From Deltaproteobacteria bacterium (GTDB taxonomy: Bacteria; Desulfobacterota; Dissulfuribacteria; Dissulfuribacterales; QOAL01), in NCBI GenBank assembly GCA_015486425.1, contig WFRQ01000093.1, positions 1-5,046 of the forward strand: 5,046 nucleotides of DNA, read 5' to 3'. The translations under genes were made by a program, and so were the position numbers. The notes below the pieces were generated by a model. It made no database searches and was not told the origin of the DNA. It saw only the letters and a program-made list of their open reading frames with translations. Shown here one piece after another: positions 1 through 4,752 of this stretch (its first letter is position 1; the number at the start of each line of letters is the position of its first letter).

Positions 1-17
1 CCACATACTCAGCTCCA

Positions 18-188
18 TTAAGTATGGCCTGCCTGTCTGTTGAATTCCCTTCTGTTTTCCTTCTGCATCATTTCTTTTACCCTGAGAATCAGCCTTAAAA
101 TCTCCTTCAATTTGCCCCTGTCACTTATACGAATAATTTTTTTCTTCAGATGCTCAGGATAATTCCCGAATCTAACCTCAAGAAGCAT
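18..188 (-). pseudogene. C-terminal scrap of an Rpn/DUF4351-like nuclease-transposase protein
   Basis: This minus-strand reading frame gives 56 residues from an ATG at 188-186 to a TAA at 20-18. The segment LLEVRFGNYPEHLKKKI followed by an amphipathic, Lys/Glu/Leu-rich helix resembles the C-terminal tails (RFG..P..L...I..I.D...L..LL) of Rpn-family PD-(D/E)XK transposase-like and DUF4351 proteins. That is a judgement from memory of the family pattern. The catalytic N-terminal part is absent. The frame stays open back to 266, but those extra codons are made entirely of intergenic repeats (the 186-207 repeat and the 220-278 palindrome cluster), so a start there is not credible. I see no Shine-Dalgarno motif before 188. 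It is most likely a relic, possibly left by repeat-associated rearrangement, and not an expressed gene. Confidence 0.42.
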
Positions 189-207
189 AATTCGACTGTC
201 CCCATCA
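186..207. repeat. Dispersed repeat R1, left copy
   Basis: This 22-bp stretch reads CATAATTCG, A, CTGTCCCCATCA. It recurs at 2041-2062 in the same orientation with one difference (A to C at the tenth base). On the minus strand it reads GGGGACAG(T/G)CGAATTATG, which resembles short repeats I associate with REP/RAYT-type elements; that association is recollection, not proof. Its ATG end coincides with the first codon of the coding scrap at 188-18. Confidence 0.72.
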
Positions 208-219
208 CCTTCAAACACA

Positions 220-278
220 CCAAGCAAACTTAACAAGTCTAAACTTGGCAAGTTTGGACTTGGCAAGTTCAGGCTTGG
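220..278. repeat. Palindromic tandem repeat cluster (ACTTGGCAAGTT units)
   Basis: Two near-identical units beginning ACTTGGCAAGTT lie head to tail at 243-257 and 258-273, giving a period of 15. Each unit is nearly self-complementary (AACTTG-G-CAAGTT). The whole block can fold into one imperfect hairpin: CCAAGC (220-225) pairs with GCTTGG (273-278), AACTT (227-231) with AAGTT (265-269), CAAGT (234-238) with ACTTG (258-262), and CTAAACT (239-245) with AGTTTGG (251-257) using one G-T pair. No coding or regulatory role is evident. Confidence 0.6.
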
Positions 279-341
279 TTATTAAAGTCTATTTTACTAT
301 CCTGTATTCAAAACGGGAAATCTGCATTATCACGATTTTAA

Positions 342-361
342 GGGGCTGTCCAAAAATAAGT
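342..361. other. Possible solitary insertion-sequence end
   Basis: The stretch beginning GGGGCTGTCCAAAAATAAG looks like the terminal inverted repeats of several IS families, which often start GGG(G)CTGTC followed by an A run. No matching second end and no transposase lies in the window, so this could be a leftover terminus or chance. The rest of 279-422 holds no supported gene. Confidence 0.25.
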
Positions 362-393
362 TGGATGATAGCGCGCTCAGATTTTTATCCGAA

Positions 394-419
394 AACAGCT
401 CAAAGTAAAAAAAGCTGTT
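394..419. repeat. Small inverted repeat upstream of the ATPase gene
   Basis: AACAGCT (394-400) and AGCTGTT (413-419) are perfect 7-bp arms around a 12-nt A-rich loop. It sits four bases before the large hairpin at 423-456. Its role is unknown. Confidence 0.4.
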
Positions 420-422
420 ATC

Positions 423-456
423 TGCTGGTTCCCAAACTCCAGTTTGGGAACCAGCA
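423..456. repeat. Perfect 16-bp hairpin repeat H, left copy
   Basis: The arms at 423-438 and 441-456 are perfectly complementary over 16 bp with only a CC between them; the core is CCCAAACTCCAGTTTGGG. A second copy lies at 1972-2001, and the two agree at 28 of 30 aligned positions. It is 23 bp before the ribosome binding site of the ATPase gene, so a transcript starting upstream would carry a strong stem near its translation start. There is no T tract after it, so it is not a classical terminator. It is best read as a dispersed REP-like hairpin. Confidence 0.8.
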
Positions 457-489
457 AACAGGCAAAAAACCACCTTTTGAGGGGTGATA

Positions 490-1881
490 ATGACAAAATT
501 CATAGGCAGAAAAAGGGAATTACAACTCCTTGAGGATGCTTATCAGGCACAAGAGCATACCTTTATACCCATATATGGCCGACGCAGGGTAGGAAAGAGT
601 GAACTGATCAAGCACTTTATCAGGGATAAAAATGCGATTTACTTCCTTGGCAAACAGGCGCCTGCCCGCCTGCAGATACGAGAGTTTATGCGCAATGCCG
701 CATCTGCCCTTGACCAACCACTGCTGGAAAAAACTTCGGTCAATGACTGGCAGGGTGCAATCTCATTAACTGTTTCACAGATCCGTGCCGAAGATTCGTT
801 AATCATCGTTATGGATGAGTTTCAGTGGACAGTGGAGGCAAGTCCGGAACTTCCGTCCGTACTGCAGGCGTTAATTGACCAGGGGTGGGGAGACAAGGGA
901 AAGGTCTTTTTAATCCTTTGCGGCTCGTATATTGGCTTCATGGAAAAAAGGGTGCTGGGTGAAAAAAGCCCCCTGTTTGGACGACGATCCGGTCAGATAT
1001 TTCTCAAACCGTTTTCATACCTTGAAGCTGCTGAATTTCATCCTGACTGGTCGGTTACAGACAAGGCAAAGGTGTACTTTATCTGCGGCGGCATTCCCTA
1101 TTATCTCAGATTTTTCTCTTCTTCCCAGTCGGTGGATACCAATATATGCACCAATTTTCTAAATGAATTTTCAGCGCTGGCCCGGGAGCCGGAATTTTTA
1201 CTTCGGGAAGAACTGAAAGAGTTGAAAAAATATTTTGGCATACTGACTGCCCTTGCATCCGGTGCAGTCAGCAACCGCCAGATAGCGCAGGTCACCGGCA
1301 TTGAAGAAAAATCGCTCTTTTATTACCTGAACACCCTGATCGAGCTGGGATACATAGCCCGTCACCATCCCCTGAGTGGTAAAAAAATAAATAAAAGACA
1401 GGTTCGTTATAAACTGGATGATCCACTTCTCCGGTTCTGGTTCCGGTTCATATACCCAAATGGCTCGGCAATTTACCAGATGGATGAGAAAAACGCCTTC
1501 TTAAACTTGATCAGCCCCCAACTTGATTCTTACTTTGGTCAGTGTTTTGAAAATTTATGCAGGGAGGCCCTGGCACGCATATATCTCCGGGAAGGACTGA
1601 CCTGCTCTCATGAAATTGGCGAGTACTGGGACAAAAATATGCAGGTTGATGTGGTTGGTATCCGGCGGGATGGCGTGGTGGATATTGGCGAGTGCAAATG
1701 GGGAAAGGTGGCATCGATACCAAAACTCATACAGGAGTTAAAGGCAAAAATAGCGGCATTTCCAAATCCGGAAAACTACACGGTACATGGGCTTTTATTT
1801 CTTCGTTCCCCCATGCAGCTTCCGGCTGAAAGCCGTATAAAACTCTGGACTTTGGAACAACTCTATGGAGAATTATGGTAA
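490..1881 (+). CDS. ATP-binding protein, ATPase_2 domain fused to DUF234 (PD-(D/E)XK-like C terminus)
   Basis: The product has 463 residues. The N-terminal STAND/AAA-like ATPase domain shows the lead-in FIGRKREL (4-11), a Walker A GRRRVGKS (30-37), a Walker B LIIVMDEF (104-111, Asp109/Glu110), the sensor-like LILCGS (141-146) and SPLFGRRSGQIFLKPF (160-175) with paired arginines. GGIPYYL (200-206) and a winged-helix-like stretch (about 250-292) follow. The DUF234 part begins at YKLDDPLLRFWFRFIYPN (307-324) and ends with a nuclease-like pattern: Glu375, Asp387 in QVDVVG and Glu401-Cys-Lys403 in GECKWG. The length is normal for the archaeal-type ATPase family (COG1672). Its cellular role is unknown; a defence or mobile-element link has been suspected for relatives. 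I chose ATG 490 over the in-frame GTG at 484 because GAGGGG (479-484) is a ribosome binding site spaced correctly for 490 and overlapping 484. It stands alone between matching repeat pairs, convergent with hcp. Confidence 0.93.
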   Translation: MTKFIGRKRELQLLEDAYQAQEHTFIPIYGRRRVGKSELIKHFIRDKNAIYFLGKQAPARLQIREFMRNAASALDQPLLEKTSVNDWQGAISLTVSQIRAEDSLIIVMDEFQWTVEASPELPSVLQALIDQGWGDKGKVFLILCGSYIGFMEKRVLGEKSPLFGRRSGQIFLKPFSYLEAAEFHPDWSVTDKAKVYFICGGIPYYLRFFSSSQSVDTNICTNFLNEFSALAREPEFLLREELKELKKYFGILTALASGAVSNRQIAQVTGIEEKSLFYYLNTLIELGYIARHHPLSGKKINKRQVRYKLDDPLLRFWFRFIYPNGSAIYQMDEKNAFLNLISPQLDSYFGQCFENLCREALARIYLREGLTCSHEIGEYWDKNMQVDVVGIRRDGVVDIGECKWGKVASIPKLIQELKAKIAAFPNPENYTVHGLLFLRSPMQLPAESRIKLWTLEQLYGELW

Positions 1882-1924
1882 CTTCTCAATAAGTGGTGAC
1901 AAGTTATCGCATTTTACTTTATGG

Positions 1925-1949
1925 ATTCCGGACAACAACCTGCCGGAAT
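1925..1949. repeat. ATTCCGG/CCGGAAT hairpin repeat
   Basis: ATTCCGG (1925-1931) and CCGGAAT (1943-1949) pair around an 11-nt loop and are followed by GACGG. The pattern GGATTCCGG...CCGGAATGAC matches a widespread class of short intergenic hairpin repeats. It lies 43 nt after the ATPase stop codon but has no T tract, so termination is not supported. Confidence 0.55.
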
Positions 1950-1971
1950 GACGGAGGCGTGACACGTCCTG

Positions 1972-2001
1972 TGCTGGTGCCCAAACTCCAGTTTGGGTAC
2001 C
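1972..2001. repeat. Hairpin repeat H, right copy
   Basis: This copy is related to the hairpin at 423-452, sharing TGCTGGT and the core CCCAAACTCCAGTTTGGG. The two differing positions (1979 and 1998) face each other in the stem: a T-A pair in the left copy is G-T here, so an RNA stem is kept by wobble. The stem runs from 1976-1987 to 1990-2001, shorter than the 16 bp of the left copy. Confidence 0.78.
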
Positions 2002-2040
2002 CAATTGACAGAAGCTCCTGCTTCATTCCTTTTATGAGAT

Positions 2041-2062
2041 CATAATTCGCCTGTCCCCATCA
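2041..2062. repeat. Dispersed repeat R1, right copy
   Basis: This is a direct-orientation copy of 186-207 with 21 of 22 bases identical. Just after it CCCATCATCT occurs twice in tandem (2056-2065 and 2066-2075). The remainder of 2076-2160, with CGCAAAGGACGCAAAG at about 2107-2122, looks like further non-coding repeat sequence; I see no gene between 1882 and 2288. Confidence 0.72.
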
Positions 2063-2163
2063 TCTCCCATCATCTTTTGTTTTTAAACCGCCCGCTTCGC
2101 TCAAGTCGCAAAGGACGCAAAGAAAATCATGTTTTTTCGCAGTATATATTACGGCACGTGAAT

Positions 2164-2199
2164 AAAAAAAGGCGGTCTGCGCATGAGTCAGACCGCCTT
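2164..2199 (-). terminator. Intrinsic terminator of hcp
   Basis: Read on the minus strand, AAGGCGGTCTG (2199-2189) pairs perfectly over 11 bp with CAGACCGCCTT (2179-2169) around a 9-nt loop. It runs straight into seven T residues (2170-2164). It lies about 90 nt past the hcp stop codon, with no gene between. On the plus strand the hairpin is not followed by a T tract, so it is directional. Confidence 0.9.
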
Positions 2200-2225
2200 G
2201 TTCGATCTATGTGGTAATTATCTAT

Positions 2226-2267
2226 GGTGCCGGTTTGCTAACCATGCCAAAACGGCACCGGGTTTTT
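2226..2267 (+). terminator. Possible plus-strand terminator hairpin
   Basis: GGTGCCG (2226-2232) pairs with CGGCACC (2253-2259), and inside it TTTG (2234-2237) pairs with CAAA (2248-2251). GGG and five T residues (2263-2267) follow on the plus strand. It could stop plus-strand transcripts coming from the ATPase region before they run antisense into hcp. In the hcp transcript it would instead form a 3' untranslated stem upstream of the main terminator. The 345-nt distance from the ATPase stop weakens the assignment. Confidence 0.42.
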
Positions 2268-2288
2268 ACATGGCAGGACTTTGAACGC

Positions 2289-3920
2289 CTACCCAAGTAT
2301 TGCCTTGAGGTCTTCCTCAGGGGTTGCCGCAATGGGTTTGAGGTCAAAATTATCCACCAGAACCTGGAGAACCGCAGGGGTAATAAATGCCGGCAGGGAG
2401 GGCCCCAGGCGGATATCCTTGATTCCGAGATAAAGCAGGGTCAGCAGGATAGCAACGGCCTTCTGCTCGTACCATGAGATTATCAGTGAGAGCGGCAGGT
2501 CATTGACATCACAATCAAATGCGTTGGCAAGGGCCACTGCTATCTGTATGGCAGAGTATGCGTCATTGCACTGTCCCACATCAAGGAGGCGCGGAATCCC
2601 CCCGATATCTCCGAGGTCCTTGTCAAAGAAGCGGAATTTGCCGCATGCAAGTGTAAGGACAATGCAGTCATCAGGTACCTGTTCCACAAATTTTGTGAAG
2701 TAGTCGCGACCGGGTTTGGCCCCGTCACAACCGCCAACCAGGAAGAAGTGCCGGATTGCCTTGTTCTTTACTCCATCGATTACCTTGTCAGCAACGCCAA
2801 GCACTGCATTTCTCGCAAACCCAACCATTACTGATTTGCCTTCCACATCATCGGTCCACCCCTCCATCTCAAGGGCTTTTTCAATTACAGGGGTGAAGTC
2901 CTTGTTTTCGATGTGGGTGCAACCGGGCCAGCCTACCAGGCCTGTGGTGAATACGCGGTCCTTGTAGTCAGCCTTTGGCTTCTGGATGCAGTTGGTGGTA
3001 AAGAGCACTGGCCCTGGAAATTTGGGGAATTCCTTCTGCTGGTTCTGCCAGGCTGTTCCATAATGTCCGTAGAAATGAGGATATTTCTTAAGCTCCGGGT
3101 ATCCGTGACATGGCAGCATTTCACCATGGGTGTAAATATCAATCCCCTTGCCCTCTGTCTGCTTGAGCAGCAGCTCAAGGTCATGGAGGTCATGGCCTGT
3201 AATCAGTATGCATTTGCCCTTTCTGTGTCCAAGGGGCACGCTTGTGGGAACCGGATGGCCATATGTGCCGGTGTTGGCTGCATCAAGAAGTTCCATTGTC
3301 TTCAGATTTACCTCTCCTGCCTTCAATGCCACGGCAACACACTGATCAACCGTAAGGCCCTCTGCAAGCAGCGCTGACAGGGCCTCATACATGAATGCTG
3401 CAACCTCAGGGTCATACTGGCCCAGGATGGTGGCATGGTCAGCGTATGCTGCTATGCCCTTGAGACCGTAAAGAAGTGTCTGCTTCAGAGAACGGATATT
3501 TTCGTCAGTGTCCAGACTTGTGATAAAGTTCAGGGCCTTTCCCTGTTCCACCATCCCATCAATGTCAGCAGCAGGCGTAAATGTGGCAGCAGGGTGGTCA
3601 AAGTCTGTTTTTCCGCCTGCAGCAGCCACCTTTTCCTTCATGGCTTCCCTGATTTCAACCGTCTCGTTGAGCATTTTGACAAAGCGCTCCGGATCAAAGT
3701 CCACGTTTGTCAATGTAGAAAACACAGCTTCCATAACGAATCTGTCAGTGTCCCTGTCAACAATACCCTTTGCCCTGCCTTCGTTGGCAAAAAGGGCCAT
3801 GCCGGTAAGTGCATGAATCAAAAGGTCCTGCAGGTCTGCAACGGTTTCGTCCTTGCCGCATACTCCAAGTACGGTGCATCCCTTTCCCTTGGCTGTCTGT
3901 TCACACTGATTACAAAACAT
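2289..3920 (-). CDS. hcp: Hybrid cluster protein (hydroxylamine reductase / NO reductase), class I
   Basis: The 543-residue product is full length. Cys3, Cys6, Cys15 and Cys21 (C-x2-C-x8-C-x5-C) bind the proximal Fe-S cluster. All ligands of the hybrid 4Fe-2S-2O cluster can be placed by comparison with D. vulgaris Hcp: His243 (TGHDL), Glu267 (HGEM), Cys311 (TTNC), Cys398 (GGCDG, the persulfide cysteine), Cys426 (LACGK), Cys451 (GQCND) and Glu485 (WYEQK). The helical N-terminal domain (about 1-215) has no class III-type deletion. Hcp is cytoplasmic, reduces hydroxylamine in vitro and acts physiologically in NO/nitrosative stress; in anaerobes a small ferredoxin is the likely electron donor. 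A ribosome binding site AAAGGAGA (3934-3927) sits 7 nt before the ATG. It has its own promoter (3947-3975) and terminator (2164-2199), so it can be transcribed alone, although ferredoxin readthrough over the 179-nt gap is possible. Confidence 0.98.
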   Translation of the reverse strand: MFCNQCEQTAKGKGCTVLGVCGKDETVADLQDLLIHALTGMALFANEGRAKGIVDRDTDRFVMEAVFSTLTNVDFDPERFVKMLNETVEIREAMKEKVAAAGGKTDFDHPAATFTPAADIDGMVEQGKALNFITSLDTDENIRSLKQTLLYGLKGIAAYADHATILGQYDPEVAAFMYEALSALLAEGLTVDQCVAVALKAGEVNLKTMELLDAANTGTYGHPVPTSVPLGHRKGKCILITGHDLHDLELLLKQTEGKGIDIYTHGEMLPCHGYPELKKYPHFYGHYGTAWQNQQKEFPKFPGPVLFTTNCIQKPKADYKDRVFTTGLVGWPGCTHIENKDFTPVIEKALEMEGWTDDVEGKSVMVGFARNAVLGVADKVIDGVKNKAIRHFFLVGGCDGAKPGRDYFTKFVEQVPDDCIVLTLACGKFRFFDKDLGDIGGIPRLLDVGQCNDAYSAIQIAVALANAFDCDVNDLPLSLIISWYEQKAVAILLTLLYLGIKDIRLGPSLPAFITPAVLQVLVDNFDLKPIAATPEEDLKAILG

Positions 3921-3946
3921 TTTGTATCTCCTTTATCTTGTTTTAG

Positions 3947-3975
3947 TTTATAACAATCCTTGATTTTATGTTCAA
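3947..3975 (-). promoter_or_regulatory. Sigma70-type promoter of hcp
   Basis: On the minus strand TTGAAC (3975-3970) and TATAAA (3952-3947) are separated by exactly 17 nt. Transcription would start near 3940, leaving a leader of about 20 nt that contains the AAGGAG ribosome binding site. The -35 element lies inside a palindrome described separately. Confidence 0.72.
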
Positions 3976-3976
3976 G
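3959..3976. promoter_or_regulatory. Candidate CRP/FNR-family operator at the hcp promoter (TTGA-N8-TCAA)
   Basis: CTTGATTTTATGTTCAAG is an 18-bp imperfect palindrome with perfect 5-bp arms (CTTGA/TCAAG). It overlaps the hcp -35 hexamer and the start of the spacer. The half-sites are those of the CRP/FNR superfamily, to which HcpR, the known regulator of hcp in many anaerobes, belongs. The 8-nt gap between TTGA and TCAA is two longer than the canonical six, so binding is not assured. Confidence 0.45.
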
Positions 3977-3979
3977 CTC

Positions 3980-4074
3980 AGGGACAAGCGGAATTCACAG
4001 CACAGAACTATGAATTACCTGTTGCATTGGCGCCATTGATGAACTTTGAAAAAAAGCCGTGCTCGCTTGTCCCT
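3980..4074. repeat. Inverted pair of R1-like cores between ferredoxin and hcp
   Basis: AGGGACAAGCG (3980-3990) and its exact complement CGCTTGTCCCT (4064-4074) form 11-bp inverted arms 73 nt apart. The first reads on into GAATT, close to the GGGACAGGCGAATT core of R1 on the minus strand. The spacer contains a perfect palindrome TGGCGCCA (4028-4035). No gene is supported in 3921-4099 apart from this element and the hcp promoter. Confidence 0.5.
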
Positions 4075-4083
4075 TGCAGCGCC
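4049..4083 (-). terminator. Weak candidate terminator after the ferredoxin gene
   Basis: On the minus strand the GC-rich segment GCGCTGC...GCACGGC (4082-4056) can form an imperfect stem with two mismatches, followed immediately by seven T residues (4055-4049). The position, just after the ferredoxin stop, fits. The stem is poor, so partial termination with readthrough into hcp is as likely. Confidence 0.3.
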
Positions 4084-4099
4084 TTATGTACTTTTTTAC

Positions 4100-4300
4100 T
4101 TATTCTTCATAGGTGATGCATTCAGCAGGACAGGAAGCAATCGCTTCTTCAATGCATGCCTCATCACCACCCTCAGGTTTAATAACATAGGCAGAGTCGG
4201 GGTTTGTTGCTTCGTCAAAAGCGAAAATATCCGGGCAAAGTTCTACACAGGTTTCGCAAGCCATGCACTCATCAGAGTCAATTTTAACTTGTTTAGCCAT
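4100..4300 (-). CDS. Single-cluster ferredoxin, Desulfovibrio gigas type
   Basis: The product is a small acidic cytoplasmic electron carrier of 66 residues. The motif CMACETCVELCP supplies Cys12, Cys15 and Cys18; the fourth cluster ligand is Cys57 in SCPAEC. Cys22 and Cys49 fall where D. gigas ferredoxin has its structural disulfide (Cys18/Cys42), so a 4Fe-4S (or 3Fe-4S) cluster plus one disulfide is expected. Cys61 is an extra cysteine. There is no second CxxCxxCxxxCP, so it is not a two-cluster ferredoxin. The ribosome binding site AGGGAG (4313-4308) is 7 nt before the ATG. In sulfate reducers a ferredoxin gene adjacent to hcp is known and co-regulated, so an electron-donor role for Hcp is a reasonable inference. 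The gene follows the flavoprotein relic by 17 nt and precedes hcp by 179 nt, all on one strand. Confidence 0.95.
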   Translation of the reverse strand: MAKQVKIDSDECMACETCVELCPDIFAFDEATNPDSAYVIKPEGGDEACIEEAIASCPAECITYEE

Positions 4301-4317
4301 TGTTGTGCTCCCTTTAA

Positions 4318-4693
4318 TTATACCATGAGTAAAATTTGATAAAAAATAGCATTCTTATCAATGAGTCTTGTTTGAAAAAATCCCAGTTCTGTATTGGTAA
4401 TCAGCTTTGCATCGGGATACATCTCAAGTATCTGGGGGATACACCCTGAGTGATCTTGCTCAACATGAAGTGAAATTATATAATCAAGCTTGGAAACATT
4501 TTCGAGCTGGGTCTCTATTGTATTAAAGAGGATTTAGCCAACAGCATCTATATAGAACAGTCTTTTCGCTCCCTTCAATCAAAAAAAGTTATAACTTGTC
4601 CCGTCAGGAAGAGGGATTAGCGAGTCGAAAAGACGACTATCCCAATCCACAAAACCCATCCAGTATATTATCTTTAATTTTCCGAGGTTTCAT
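4318..4693 (-). pseudogene. Relic of an A-type flavoprotein (flavodiiron/FprA family), N-terminal part only
   Basis: Reading the minus strand from ATG 4693 gives MKPRKIKDNI. After a loss of about two bases near 4664-4667 it continues YWMGFVDWDSRLFDSLIPL, then PDGTSYN, an in-frame TGA (4581-4579), LKGAKRLFYIDAVG, an in-frame TAA (4536-4534), and LDYIISLHVEQDHSG through PDAKLITN. This order of motifs is the N-terminal metallo-beta-lactamase domain of flavodiiron proteins, including the diiron-site signature HxExDHxG (HVEQDHSG, 4467-4444). Homology fades after about 4390, and the frame ends at TAA 4320-4318. The rest of the ~400-residue protein, including the flavodoxin domain, is missing. Intact members reduce O2 or NO, fitting the hcp neighbourhood. 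An alternative in-frame ATG lies at 4708. With a frameshift, two stops and a deletion it cannot be functional. Confidence 0.85.
4336..4361. promoter_or_regulatory. Inverted repeat TTGATAA-N12-TTATCAA upstream of the ferredoxin gene
   Basis: These are perfect 7-bp arms at 4336-4342 and 4355-4361, with half-site centres about two helical turns apart. It starts 36 bp before the ferredoxin ATG and lies within the decayed tail of the flavoprotein relic. TTGAT/ATCAA are FNR-like half-sites, but the spacing is far too wide for one FNR-type dimer. It may instead be a stem-loop or chance in an AT-rich stretch. Confidence 0.35.
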
Positions 4694-4752
4694 CGTTTCT
4701 TTTCTCATTCTCAGTTTATGCTATACATTTTGTTATTAACACTTAACATACG

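Noticed and set aside
190..266. N-terminal extension of the left minus-strand frame to ATG 266
   Set aside because: The added residues are encoded by repeat R1 and the ACTTGGCAAGTT cluster, so they are unlikely to be protein-coding.
423..456. Hairpin H as a transcription terminator or a CRISPR repeat
   Set aside because: No T tract follows on either strand, and the two copies are 1.5 kb apart with a gene between, not a regular repeat-spacer array.
484..486. GTG as the start of the ATPase gene
   Set aside because: It overlaps the GAGGGG ribosome binding site (479-484). ATG 490 has proper spacing and matches the usual family start MTKFIGR.
245..487. 80-codon plus-strand open frame before the ATPase gene
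   Set aside because: It is built from the palindrome cluster, an IS-end-like stretch and hairpin H. It shows no ribosome binding site and no recognisable protein pattern.
2913..3377. Long plus-strand open frame antisense to hcp
   Set aside because: It lies wholly inside hcp, whose cluster ligands are all accounted for in the minus-strand frame. The antisense translation has no family features; the same goes for 3435-3953, 3508-3816 and other antisense frames here.
4317..4322. Perfect TATAAT on the minus strand before the ferredoxin as its -10 box
   Set aside because: A start about 7 nt downstream (near 4310) would fall inside the AGGGAG ribosome binding site, and the -35 region is only a T run. 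It could act in a leaderless mode, but the upstream promoter is the better candidate.
4046..4339. 97-codon plus-strand open frame over the ferredoxin gene
   Set aside because: It is the shadow of the minus-strand ferredoxin, which has all cysteine ligands and a good ribosome binding site.
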